Shown piece by piece: positions 19,110-26,848 of a DNA stretch of 64,000 bases. Every line of letters begins with the position of its first letter. Position 1 is the stretch's first letter. Origin of the DNA: Streptomonospora nanhaiensis (GTDB taxonomy: Bacteria > Actinomycetota > Actinomycetes > Streptosporangiales > Streptosporangiaceae); contig NZ_JACCFO010000001.1 in assembly GCF_013410565.1 (NCBI RefSeq), positions 3,100,001 to 3,164,000 on the forward strand, read 5' to 3'. The notes beneath the pieces were generated by a model. That model worked only from the letters and a program-made list of their open reading frames with translations, was not told where the DNA came from and ran no database searches. A program made the translations under genes and the position numbers.

Positions 19110-19301
19110 GCGCCCATGGTCGCGCGGCCGCGCGGCGGACGGCGGGATTGTGCCGAAACACGCGTCCGGGCCCTGCGGCGGGAACGCGTCCGGCGGCCGG
19201 ACGCGGGGCGGGCGCCCGATAGCGGGATGGTCGGACGTCCTCGGTCCGGGGCGGCGGCGGGCATCGGCCGCGGGGCGAGGGCGGCGCCGGGGCGGGCGGT
19301 G

Positions 19302-19895
19302 TCACGGGCGGTGGCGCTCGGCGAGTCTTCGGACGTCGCCGTCGTCGAGGGCCTGGGGTCTGCTCAGGATGTGCCGCACGGCGTCGCGCGGGCGCGCCAC
19401 CACCACGTGGTCCAGCCGCATCACCGGCTCCGGCAGGCGGCCGGTGACCAGCACCACCGGCACCACCTCGGCCCCCAGGGCGCGCTCCTGGCGCGCGGCG
19501 TGGGCCGCGGCGCGTTCGGCGACCCGCTCGGCGGGGACGCCCCCGATGCGGCGGCCGGGCGAGACGGGGTCGAGCCGCGCGAAGACCAGGTAGGCGCCGC
19601 CGGGGCCGATGGCGAGGTAGCGGTGGGGGCCGTCGCGCAGCAGCCGGTAGCCCGATCCGCGCAGCGACCGCAGGGAGCGGGCGCCGTCGGCCCGGGGGAC
19701 GGTGTCCAGCAGCACGTAGGTCACCGCGGTCAGGACCGCCACCAGCGCGCCGGCCCGCCAGTCCAGGAAGCCCGCCGCCATCACCCCGAAGGCGACGGCG
19801 ACGGCGCCCCGTGCGACAAACCGCGCCAATCGGGCGCCGGGCGCGGCGGAGGATGCCCCGGTTGACCCGGGCCGGCTGTGGCCCCCGCCCCCCAA
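19302..19895 (-). CDS. Membrane protein with NERD-like domain
   Basis: 197 residues from a TTG with a strong GGAGG 6 nt upstream. Two membrane helices (about 25-65) precede a region 'SLRGSGYRLLRDGPHRYLAIGPGGAYLVFARL' (read in parts) that resembles the core of nuclease-related (NERD) domains: a beta-strand with 'GPGGAYLV', then 'VPVVLVTGRL' and a basic helix. Catalytic residues of active NERD nucleases are not clearly conserved. The assignment is tentative and no function is proposed. It is divergent from the SDR gene to the right, with a lower-GC stretch (19930-20100) between them. Confidence 0.5.
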   Translation of the reverse strand: MGGGGHSRPGSTGASSAAPGARLARFVARGAVAVAFGVMAAGFLDWRAGALVAVLTAVTYVLLDTVPRADGARSLRSLRGSGYRLLRDGPHRYLAIGPGGAYLVFARLDPVSPGRRIGGVPAERVAERAAAHAARQERALGAEVVPVVLVTGRLPEPVMRLDHVVVARPRDAVRHILSRPQALDDGDVRRLAERHRP

Positions 19896-20161
19896 CGATC
19901 ACCTCCGGCGCGACGATCCTCATCGGCAGACGCCCGCTCAGACCTGCGTTCAGCGCGCGGTTTTGGTCCTCGGCGGTCTCTTATGCCATCACCGAAACCC
20001 TCGGCATCGCAACGCGTTTGCCGAAATTTGGTCCGGACAGATCCCTCTATTCCGGGCATCGGGCGACGAGGCTTGACCTTCACACCGATGTCATCTTCTA
20101 GCGTCGGGCGCGCCCGCGGCGGCGGCCGGGGGCGACACCTGCGGCAAGGGGAGGCCGGGAC

Positions 20162-20821
20162 ATGTCCGGAGCGGTGGTCATCGGAGCGGGGCCGGGGATC
20201 GGGCAGGCGGTGGCCCGCCGGTTCGCCCGGGAGGGCATGGCGGTGGCCGTGCTGGCCCGCACAGCGCAGACCGTGCGCGCGGCCGAGGCGGCCCTGGCGC
20301 CCTTCGGGGTGCCGACCGCGGGCCTGCGCGCCGACAGCGCCGACGAGGACGGGCTGCGCGCCGCCCTGGACGCGGCGGCCGAGCGGCTCGGGCCGCCCGA
20401 CGCCGTGGTGTACAACGCGGCGGTGGTCCGCGCCGACGCGGTCGGCGACCTGTCCGCGCGCGAGCACCTGGACACCTACGCGGTCAACGTGCTGGGCGCC
20501 CTCACGGCGGCGGCCCACACCGCCCCCGGCATGGCCGCGCGCGGCGGCGGGACGTTCATCGTCACCGGCGGGATGCCCCGGGCCAAGGCCGCCTACGCCA
20601 GCCTGTCCCTGGGCAAGGCGGCGGTCCGCACCCTGGTGGACCTGCTCCACCTGCAGTACGGCCCCGCCAACGTGCACGCCGCCTCGGTCACGGTGGACGG
20701 CCCGGTCGCGGCGGGCACCGCCTTCGACCCCGACCTGATCGCCGAGCACTACTGGCACCTGCACACCGAACCCCGGGAGCGCTGGCGCCACGAGGTCCTG
20801 CACACCGACCAGGCGGTCTGA
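20162..20821 (+). CDS. SDR-family protein lacking the catalytic tyrosine
   Basis: 219 residues with a Rossmann fold. The glycine motif is 'VVIGAGPGIGQAVARRF' (about 5-21), followed by 'LRADSADEDGL' and 'DAVVYNAAV' in place of NNAG. In the active-site region 'AYASLSLGKAAVRTL' the lysine is kept, but the position four residues before it, normally Tyr, is Leu. It may therefore bind NAD(P) without usual dehydrogenase activity, or use another tyrosine. AGGGGAGG lies just upstream of the ATG. No neighbour suggests a pathway. Confidence 0.8.
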   Translation: MSGAVVIGAGPGIGQAVARRFAREGMAVAVLARTAQTVRAAEAALAPFGVPTAGLRADSADEDGLRAALDAAAERLGPPDAVVYNAAVVRADAVGDLSAREHLDTYAVNVLGALTAAAHTAPGMAARGGGTFIVTGGMPRAKAAYASLSLGKAAVRTLVDLLHLQYGPANVHAASVTVDGPVAAGTAFDPDLIAEHYWHLHTEPRERWRHEVLHTDQAV

Positions 20822-20972
20822 GCCCGGCGACACCGCGCGGGGCCGGGGCCGTGCCGCTGCCGGATGCCGTGACCGGCGCCGTCCCGCCGCCCTCCGCCGG
20901 AGCCGCGCGGCCGCCGTGCGCCGGGCCGTCGCACGGCTCCCGCTGGGGGCGGAGGGGGCCGGACGGGTCGGC

Positions 20973-21001
20973 TTGACATGGGGCGGCGGGGCTGATCTGC
21001 T
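20973..21001 (+). promoter_or_regulatory. Possible promoter ahead of the poly-Cys leader
   Basis: A consensus TTGACA (20973-20978), rare in this GC-rich DNA, with a poor -10 (TCTGCT) 17 bp downstream. Transcription would begin about 35 nt before the leader ORF. Confidence 0.35.
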
Positions 21002-21041
21002 GTGACGCATGCACCCGCGCACCCTTTCGGTTCGATCCACC

Positions 21042-21125
21042 ATGGCTCGCAGCGCCGTCGGCGCTCGCCGTGTGGTCGGTGCGCCGTGTCTGTGTTGCTG
21101 TCCGCGCCGCCGCGACCGCCGCTGA
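21042..21125 (+). CDS. Poly-cysteine leader peptide (27 aa, upstream ORF)
   Basis: A 27-codon ORF starting at ATG, with a Cys cluster 'PCLCCC' at residues 15-20 followed by the basic run 'PRRRDRR' and TGA. All four Cys codons are within five codons. Cys-rich upstream ORFs are known to attenuate sulfur-related operons in actinobacteria (polycysteine uORFs in mycobacteria, the short 'putative leader peptides' of Streptomyces). The next gene, 248 bp on, resembles cysteine dioxygenase, which fits a cysteine-sensing leader. No Shine-Dalgarno is obvious. Confidence 0.6.
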   Translation: MARSAVGARRVVGAPCLCCCPRRRDRR

Positions 21126-21373
21126 TCCCAGCCGTGCCCTAGCCGCCGCGCCCCTCGGGTGCCGGCGCGCGCACGCCTCCGCTGCTCTCCGGGTTCCCGG
21201 CTGCCGCGCCGCCGCGTCGATCCGCTCCGGCCGCCCGTGCTCCATGCGCTCCGCCCAACGGCGTCCGGTGCCCGACGCGCCGTGGCGCGGTCCACGAGCC
21301 GGGCCCTTCTCCGACTCCGCGCCGCCGGTTCCGCGTGTCCGGCGCCGCCCAGCCCTGAAGGACCTTTCGCCTC
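21126..21373. other. Leader-to-gene interval (possible attenuator region)
   Basis: 248 bp between the poly-Cys leader and the dioxygenase-like gene. Any attenuation structure must lie here, but I could not settle on one hairpin by eye. Confidence 0.3.
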
Positions 21374-22027
21374 ATGTCCCACGTGTCCCACGAGGCCGCC
21401 GCCACGGCCGCCCCGACCAGCACGCTCGAACGCCCGGTGCGCGCCGTCGACCGCACGCCGCTTCCGGTCGTCGTGCCGGTGGTGCCCAGCCTGCCGCCCG
21501 TCATCGGCCCCGCCGATCCCGCCCCGGCGCCCGGGGCCCCGGCCGGGTCCGCCCGTCCGGCGGCGCTGTCGCCGGACGGGATCGGGGACATCGTCCTCGC
21601 CGGGGAGCCCTCGCCCTACCCGCACCTGCGCACGCGCCCCGCGCCCACGGTCGGGCGCCTGGTCTCCGCCGCGCGCGAGGCGGCGGCGGCGCTGGAGCGG
21701 CACGCGCTGTGGCCGCGTCGGCACGGGCGCTGGCAGCCGGCCCCGCGCGCCGCCCGGCGCGGCGCGTCCGGGCGGGCACGGGTGAACTCCCTGCTCCTGG
21801 CCCCCGGCGCCGCCGTCGTCCTGCCCGCCGCGCAGGGGCGGCACCAGACGGCCCTGCGGCTCGCGCGGGGCCGGGTGCGCGTGGAGGCGCTGGGCGGGGA
21901 CCGCTCGGCGGCGGCCGCCCGCGGACTCGAACCCGGCCGCACCCGTGTCCTGGGGGCGGACGGCGGGCACCGCGTGGTCAACACCGGGGACGAGCCCGCC
22001 CTGCTCGTACGCGTGAGCGGCCGCTGA
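21374..22027 (+). CDS. Cysteine-dioxygenase-like cupin protein with missing metal ligands
   Basis: 217 residues. A Pro/Ala-rich N-terminus (1-60) is followed by a helical segment and a C-terminal cupin-like domain (about 136-217). The tail 'VLGADGGHRVVNTGDEPALL' matches the end of actinobacterial cysteine dioxygenases (consensus like FG-DHVHRVVN-PAVS), including one conserved His (199). The HDHGGS-type motif that should supply the other two iron ligands is replaced by 'PAAQGRHQTALRLARG', which lacks the HxH pair. So it is probably inactive as a dioxygenase, and may be a sensor or a decaying paralogue. The poly-Cys leader upstream supports a link to cysteine. Confidence 0.55.
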   Translation: MSHVSHEAAATAAPTSTLERPVRAVDRTPLPVVVPVVPSLPPVIGPADPAPAPGAPAGSARPAALSPDGIGDIVLAGEPSPYPHLRTRPAPTVGRLVSAAREAAAALERHALWPRRHGRWQPAPRAARRGASGRARVNSLLLAPGAAVVLPAAQGRHQTALRLARGRVRVEALGGDRSAAAARGLEPGRTRVLGADGGHRVVNTGDEPALLVRVSGR

Positions 22028-22156
22028 CACCGCCGCCCGCGCCGGTCCCGGCCGCCGCGCCCCGGACCACGGGTGCGGGGCGGGCGTGCGGGCCCGACCG
22101 GACGGGGCCCCCGCCGAGGCCGCGGCCCCCGGCCCGCGCAGGCGGTGTGCCCGCGG

Positions 22157-22534
22157 TCACGCCGAGGCCGCCGCGCCTCCCGCCGCCGCGCGCAGGGCGT
22201 CGTCGACGGCCTCGATCGCCCGCAGGACGGCCGCCATCCGCTTGCCCTCGGCCTGGTAGGCGTTCATGACCTGGTCGAGGGCGTGGGGCGGCAGGTGGTC
22301 GCGCAGGTCCACGCGGGCCGTGCGGTAGCCCTGGCGGGCGCCCTCAAGCGTGGCCGCCACATGCTGACGCGCCAGCCGCGAGAGCGCGACCGGGTGCCGG
22401 CGCAGGACGCCGTGCAGCCGGTAGTCGGCGGGCACCTGGTCGAACAGCCACACGGTGGCGGTCTGCTCGAACGACTCCGAGCCCGGAGGATGCACGCTCT
22501 CCGGCCAATCCGGAGATAACTGCTGGTCAGGCAT
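22157..22534 (-). CDS. Conserved hypothetical protein ('VPADYRLHGVLRRHP' family)
   Basis: 125 residues, all helical in appearance and without membrane segments. The central phrase 'FDQVPADYRLHGVLRRHPV' recurs, as I remember it, in hypothetical proteins of Streptomyces and relatives. After it come long amphipathic helices ('ALSRLARQHVAATLEGARQG', 'LDQVMNAYQAEGKRMAAVLR'). The ATG at 22534 has a TATGCT 7 nt upstream and no Shine-Dalgarno, so the message may be leaderless; ATG 22545 is an alternative. Function is unknown. Confidence 0.6.
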   Translation of the reverse strand: MPDQQLSPDWPESVHPPGSESFEQTATVWLFDQVPADYRLHGVLRRHPVALSRLARQHVAATLEGARQGYRTARVDLRDHLPPHALDQVMNAYQAEGKRMAAVLRAIEAVDDALRAAAGGAAASA

Positions 22535-22541
22535 GCAATAC

Positions 22542-22547
22542 AGCATA
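22542..22547 (-). promoter_or_regulatory. -10 hexamer TATGCT, leaderless spacing
   Basis: Minus-strand TATGCT ends 7 nt before the ATG at 22534, the same geometry seen at holB. Confidence 0.35.
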
Positions 22548-23015
22548 CCCGACAGTAGTACAGACGTTCGATGGGACGAAGGTCCGAAGCGCCCCGCTCG
22601 GCCGATCCGCCACCGCGCCCGCCGGCGGCGCGGCCGCCGGGGAAGGCCGGACACGCGCCCGCTCCAGGGGTCCGTTCCACCACGCGTGGAGGGGTCGCCG
22701 AAGGGCGGCGAGGCGCACGCCCGGGCACATCCGAGGACCCGCCGGAGCGGAGTCGCCCCCGAGGCCGGCGGCAACACGGACCCGCGGGCGCGCCGCACCC
22801 GCGCGCACGCAGCGGAGTGCGCCCGGCGCCCCCTGCCGGGGCGGCGGGCGCGCTCCGCCTACGACTGCGGCGCGGACCGGCACACCCAGCCCCCGGGTCC
22901 CGGTGCGCCGCGCGGCGGGTGCGGACGCCCCCGCCGCTCCACTCCCCCGTACTCCGCCCGCCCGCATCGTGCGGACCGCTCCGCCCGACCGGCCTGGTCA
23001 GCCCGGCGTCCGCCG
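22548..23015. other. Gap with no recognisable gene
   Basis: About 470 bp of GC-rich sequence. No reading frame has credible composition, a ribosome site or homology. The right-hand gene of this pair ends at 23016, so part of it is 3' region for that gene. A short AT-richer patch at 22525-22570 holds the promoter of the gene to the left. Confidence 0.45.
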
Positions 23016-23273
23016 CTACTCCACCTGGCCCTCCGGGGACGGCGCCTCCACCGGCGAGGGGCCGATGTCGTCCGTCGCCACCGGGCTCTCCCCCTCGTGC
23101 TTGCGCCGCTCGACCTCCACGCGGATCGCGTACTCCGCCGCGTCCACGGCCGCGCGGGCGGTGATGGCGTTGGTGTGCGCCCGTTCCAGCTCGCCCAGGG
23201 CGATGCAGTCGAACGACACGCGGGCGTCGTGGATGGCGGCCTCCAGCTGGCGTCCCGCTTCATCCAGGCTCAT
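23016..23273 (-). CDS. Small hypothetical helical protein
   Basis: 85 residues: two helices ('MSLDEAGRQLEAAIHDARVS' and 'LERAHTNAITARAAVDAAEY') and an acidic Pro/Ser-rich tail ending 'SPEGQVE'. The ATG is preceded by GAGAAGGGGAGACC, which holds a good Shine-Dalgarno. No known domain is recognised. Codon bias is normal for this genome (strong G/C at third positions), which supports a real gene. Confidence 0.6.
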   Translation of the reverse strand: MSLDEAGRQLEAAIHDARVSFDCIALGELERAHTNAITARAAVDAAEYAIRVEVERRKHEGESPVATDDIGPSPVEAPSPEGQVE

Positions 23274-23651
23274 GGTCTCCCCTTCTCTGCGTTCGCGCGG
23301 TCGGATCGGCCGCGACGGTCGGGTTCCGGGTGCTCCATGCGCGAATCATCCACCGGGAGGAACCGCGCGTTACGGGTGTCTACCCGCGTGACGGGGGCTC
23401 ATGTCGCCGCCACCGCCCCGGCCGGGCCGGCAACGCGGTGACCTGCGGATTCACCGCCGACACCGCGCGCGCTACCCCGCGCTCCGCCCCGCTATGCCCT
23501 CACCCGCGCCCGCCCGCCGCGCCCGCCCGCCGCCGGACCGCCGCCCGGGCCGGCCGCGGGGCCCCCGGCGTGCGCGGAACCCCTGAGCTGCGCGGGATCG
23601 TCGGTGCCCGCCGCTAGCATGACCGGGACTCGAAGAAAGCAGGGGGACACC
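23274..23651. other. Gap upstream of the exonuclease gene
   Basis: 378 bp. It holds the Shine-Dalgarno of the left gene next to 23273, and on the right a TAGCAT -10 box. The middle shows nothing recognisable. Confidence 0.4.
23615..23620 (+). promoter_or_regulatory. -10 hexamer TAGCAT of exonuclease gene
   Basis: TAGCAT about 32 nt before the ATG at 23652, with AGGGGGA as ribosome site in between. Confidence 0.35.
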
Positions 23652-24503
23652 ATGCGCAACCGCTACCCGGGCACCTGTACCAGCTGCGGCACCTCGGTCG
23701 AGGCCGAGGCGGGGGTCGTCCTCAAGCAGGACGGCCGGTGGCGCACCTACTGCGCCGAACACGAGCCGCGCCCCACTCCCCCTCCGCGCGCCGACCACCT
23801 CGGCTGGCACACCGGCGTCCTCGCCGGCTTCGACTGCGAGACCTCCTCGCGCGACCCCCGCGAGGCGTTCCTGGTCTCGGCCGCCATGGTCGACTCCTCG
23901 GGCACCGCCCGCACGTGGCTGGTCGACCCCGGCGACCGCCGCATCCCCGACGACGCCATCGCCGTCCACGGCATCACCAACGAACGCGCCCGCGCCGAGG
24001 GCATGCCCGCCGTCAAGGCGCTGGAGGAGATCGCCGACGCCGTCTGCACCCACCTCCTCGCCCAGCGCGGCCTCGTCATCTTCAACGCCCCCTTCGACCT
24101 CCGGGTCCTCGCGGGCGAGCTGAAGCGGCACGACCTCACGCCGCTGACCGACCGGCTCGGCGGCGCCGCGCCCGCACCGATCATCGACCCCCTGGTCATC
24201 GACCGCGGCGCCGACCCCTACCGCCGGGGCCCGCGCAACCTCTCGGCCATGTGCGAGTTCTACGGGGTCGACCTCCACGACGCCCACACCGCCAGCGGCG
24301 ACGCGTCGGCGTGCCTGGCCCTGGCCCGCGAGATCGGCGCCCGCCGCCCCGAGATCGCCGCCCTCGACCTGCCCGTGCTGCACCAGCGCCAGGTCGAGTG
24401 GGCCGCCGCCTTCGCGCGCGACCGCCAGGAGTGGCTCGACAAGCGCCGCCCCGGCCACGGCACGGTCGTCGACGGCACCTGGCCCTACACGCACACCGAC
24501 TGA
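23652..24503 (+). CDS. DEDDh (DnaQ/RNase T-like) 3'-5' exonuclease with N-terminal Cys motif
   Basis: 283 residues. An N-terminal zinc-ribbon-like segment has Cys at 9, 12 and 34 ('CTSCG', 'YCAEH'). The exonuclease core has ExoI 'FDCET' (D61, E63), ExoII 'FNAPFD' (D149) and ExoIII 'HTASGDA' (H212, D217), so all five DEDDh residues are present. It probably trims DNA or RNA 3' ends; repair or RNA turnover cannot be told apart. The ATG has AGGGGGA upstream. A short tail rich in Arg/Asp ends 'TYTHTD'-like at the C-terminus. Confidence 0.85.
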   Translation: MRNRYPGTCTSCGTSVEAEAGVVLKQDGRWRTYCAEHEPRPTPPPRADHLGWHTGVLAGFDCETSSRDPREAFLVSAAMVDSSGTARTWLVDPGDRRIPDDAIAVHGITNERARAEGMPAVKALEEIADAVCTHLLAQRGLVIFNAPFDLRVLAGELKRHDLTPLTDRLGGAAPAPIIDPLVIDRGADPYRRGPRNLSAMCEFYGVDLHDAHTASGDASACLALAREIGARRPEIAALDLPVLHQRQVEWAAAFARDRQEWLDKRRPGHGTVVDGTWPYTHTD

Positions 24504-24535
24504 CCGCCGGCTGACCCGCCGCGCACCCCGCCCGG

Positions 24536-24881
24536 ATGGCGGCGGCCTACAGCGCCGTGGTCGCCGCCACCGTGCTGCTGGGGCCGGCCGTGGTCGCCGT
24601 GGCCGCCCGCATCGGCCGGCACCACCCCGGACTCGCCGCCTGGGGAGGCACGCTGACGCTGCTGGGCCTGTTCGCCCGGGCGTTCCACGCCGGCGCGGGC
24701 CACCTGGCCTTCCAACTCGTGCGGTCCAGCGGTCCAGCGGTGCCACCGAGGGCTACGGCGCCTACCACGTCGTCAGCGCGCTGAACGCGGCCGTCCTCGC
24801 CGGGTGGGTGGTGCCGGCCTTCGGCGCGTGGCGGTCGCGCGTGCTCGGGCCGGTGGGTGCGGCGGCGCTGGCTCCGGCGCG
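24536..24881 (+). pseudogene. Remnant of a membrane protein, frameshifted by an 8-bp tandem duplication
   Basis: From ATG 24536 the frame encodes two membrane helices ('AVVAATVLLGPAVVAVAAR', '[20 protein letters not shown]'). The unit CGGTCCAG is then duplicated at 24722-24737. Removing one copy restores one frame through '[20 protein letters not shown]' and 'WVVPAFGAW' to about 24870. After that the reading runs into a LuxR remnant in a third frame. So the gene carries a frameshift and has also lost its 3' end. The original function is not recognised. Confidence 0.65.
24722..24737. repeat. 8-bp tandem duplication (CGGTCCAG x2)
   Basis: Exact tandem duplication that shifts the frame by two; deleting one unit gives a continuous membrane-protein reading. 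Typical replication-slippage scar. Confidence 0.75.
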
Positions 24882-25103
24882 GGTGCCCTGCCGGAGGCGG
24901 TCACCGCGCGGGAGCGCGATGTGCTGGTGCCGGCGGCGCGCGGGCTGTCCAATGCCGAGATCGCCGCCGAGCCGCACGTGGGCGCGGCAACGGTCAAGAC
25001 CCACATCGGTCGGCTGCTGGCCAAGCTCGGCGCCCGGGACCGCGCGCAACTGGTGATCGCGGCGTACGAGTCCGGCGTGGTGCGGGCCGACGGCGCCGAC
25101 TGA
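24882..25103 (+). pseudogene. Remnant of a NarL/FixJ-type response regulator (HTH only)
   Basis: Encodes a C-terminal LuxR HTH: '[20 protein letters not shown]' followed by '[18 protein letters not shown]' and '[11 protein letters not shown]'. This is a full helix-turn-helix with dimerisation helix. The receiver domain is absent, and the sequence directly joins the membrane-protein remnant in a different frame. Changes such as Pro for Leu in 'AEPHVG' suggest drift. It was probably the regulator half of a deleted two-component cassette. Confidence 0.65.
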
Positions 25104-25231
25104 CCCGCTGCGCCCCGGCGCGGCGATGCGGGGAGCCGCCAGCCCCGGGCGGCGGGCGCCTTCCGCATGCGCGCCGCGGTGCGGGGTAGCGGCCGCGGGG
25201 TCCGTACCCCGAGTGGAGAAGGAGGTCCGCC

Positions 25232-25393
25232 GTGCTCCGCCTGGTCCTCATCCTGCTGGCGATCTGGCTCGTCCTGGCGATCCTCGGCGCGGTCGTCCGG
25301 GGCCTCATCTGGCTGACCGTCCTGGCGGCGGTGCTCTTCGTCGTCACCGCCGCGTGGGGCTGGTGGCAGCGCCAGCGCGGCTCGACCCGCTGA
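25232..25393 (+). CDS. Small hydrophobic membrane protein (53 aa)
   Basis: GTG start with a perfect AAGGAGGT at 25219-25226. The product has two near-continuous membrane helices ('VLILLAIWLVLAILGAVV' and 'LTVLAAVLFVVTAAWGWW') and a basic tail 'QRQRGSTR'. Tiny hydrophobic proteins of this type are common and uncharacterised in actinobacteria. The ribosome site and codon bias make it credible despite its size. Confidence 0.7.
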   Translation: MLRLVLILLAIWLVLAILGAVVRGLIWLTVLAAVLFVVTAAWGWWQRQRGSTR

Positions 25394-25476
25394 CGGCCGG
25401 GCCGCGCGCCGCGGTCCGGCGCTCCGCCGTGCGGCGCCCGCGCCCCCTGGGCGCCGACGCTGGCGGCCCCGGTCGG

Positions 25477-26706
25477 CTAGTGGCGCAGGCCGATGGTGGC
25501 GCTGGCGCGGCGCCGGTCGGTGGGCAGCCACGGCAGCGGTACCAGGTCGGCCAGGAAGCCGTAGTCGCGCGCCAGCCGCCGGTCGGCCTCGGAGCGGCCC
25601 GCGTGCACCTGCCCCCACCAGGCCGCGATGTCGGCCCAGCCGGGCGCCGACAGCGAGCCGCCGGTGTGCTGCAGCGACAGCGCCGCCGCCAGGTTGGCGA
25701 AGCGCAGCCGCTGTTCCAGCGGCCAGTGCGCCAGCGTCCCGACGATGAACGCCGCGCCGAACACGTCGCCCGCGCCGGTGGTGTCGATGGCCTCCAGCAC
25801 CAGCCCCTCGACCTCGGCCGACTCCCCCGTGCACTGGTCCACGGCGAGCGCGCCGCGCGGGCCGTCGGTGACCACCGCCACCGGCACGTACTCCGCCAGC
25901 GCCGACAGCGCCGAGGCGGGACTTCCGGTGCGGGTGTAGGACATCGCCTCGATGGCGTTGGGCATGAACGCGTGGCAGTACCGCAACTGCTCCAGCACCG
26001 ACCCGCTCCAGGCCCCGCTGTCGTCCCACCCCACGTCGGCGAAGATCCGGGCCCCGTACTCCGCCTGATCGCGCGCCCACTTCGGCACGCCGTGGTCCTC
26101 GTCGAGGCTGACGAACGCCGCGCGGGCCCGCGGCAGGGCGCAGGCCATCTCCTCCTGGGGCACCGGCGAGGGGTGCTCGTGGGTCACCATGCTGCGGTCG
26201 CCCCGGTAGGCCAGGGAGACGGTGAACGGCGAGTGCCAGTTGGGGATGCGGCGCGACGCCGACAGGTCCACCCGTTCCTGGGTCTCCAGGGTCTCCCAGA
26301 CGAAGTCGCCGTAGACGTCCTCGCCGAAGGCGGCGGCGACCGCCGTGCGCAGGCCCAGCCGCGAGGCCGCCACCGCGAGGTTGGCCACCCCGCCCGGGCA
26401 GGAGCCCATGCCCTCGGCGCCGACCTCGGTGCCCGAGGCGGGCGGCGCGGCCAGGCCGGTGAGCACGATGTCGAAGAAGACCGTGCCGCTCAGCGCGAGG
26501 TCGATCGCGGGGCCGTCGGCCGCGCGGTTGCCGGCGAGCACGTCGTGCGGCTTGCCCACCAGGGGCGCCGACTCCAGCTTGCCCCTGGCCTTGCCCGAGA
26601 GGTGGGGCTTGGCGGGCCGGTGCGCCTTGCCCGCCCGGCGCGCCCTGCCCGCCTCGCCGCCCGTCTGCCCGTCCACGGGCGTGTGCGCGTCCACCGCCAT
26701 GGTCAT
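25477..26706 (-). CDS. PfkB-family carbohydrate kinase
   Basis: 409 residues. It phosphorylates a sugar or nucleoside using ATP; the substrate is not readable. The first PfkB motif region is 'GMGSCPGGVANLAVAASRLG' (about 100-119). The second signature, 'DTTGAGDVFGAAF', carries the catalytic Asp and the anion hole. The first 60 residues are an unusual basic, Ala/Pro/Lys-rich extension ('GRARRAGKAHRPAKPHLSGK') before the kinase. It is divergent from a GH4 glycosidase, so the two may form a small sugar-use unit with a shared 142-bp control region. Confidence 0.85.
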   Translation of the reverse strand: MTMAVDAHTPVDGQTGGEAGRARRAGKAHRPAKPHLSGKARGKLESAPLVGKPHDVLAGNRAADGPAIDLALSGTVFFDIVLTGLAAPPASGTEVGAEGMGSCPGGVANLAVAASRLGLRTAVAAAFGEDVYGDFVWETLETQERVDLSASRRIPNWHSPFTVSLAYRGDRSMVTHEHPSPVPQEEMACALPRARAAFVSLDEDHGVPKWARDQAEYGARIFADVGWDDSGAWSGSVLEQLRYCHAFMPNAIEAMSYTRTGSPASALSALAEYVPVAVVTDGPRGALAVDQCTGESAEVEGLVLEAIDTTGAGDVFGAAFIVGTLAHWPLEQRLRFANLAAALSLQHTGGSLSAPGWADIAAWWGQVHAGRSEADRRLARDYGFLADLVPLPWLPTDRRRASATIGLRH

Positions 26707-26848
26707 CCCCGCAATCGCCGGCCCCGTTACCTGTGTCCAGGTGTGCAGGGTACGCAAGCCGGACCCTCCCGGCACACCCGCGCCACCCGCATCCCCGGGC
26801 ACACTACGGTGATCATGACGGCGCCACCGGCGGAAAGGAGACACGAAG

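Noticed and set aside
26720-26760. ACCTG/CAGGT mini-palindrome between the PfkB and GH4 genes as an operator
   Set aside because: Arms are only 5 bp and there is no second copy; could be chance.
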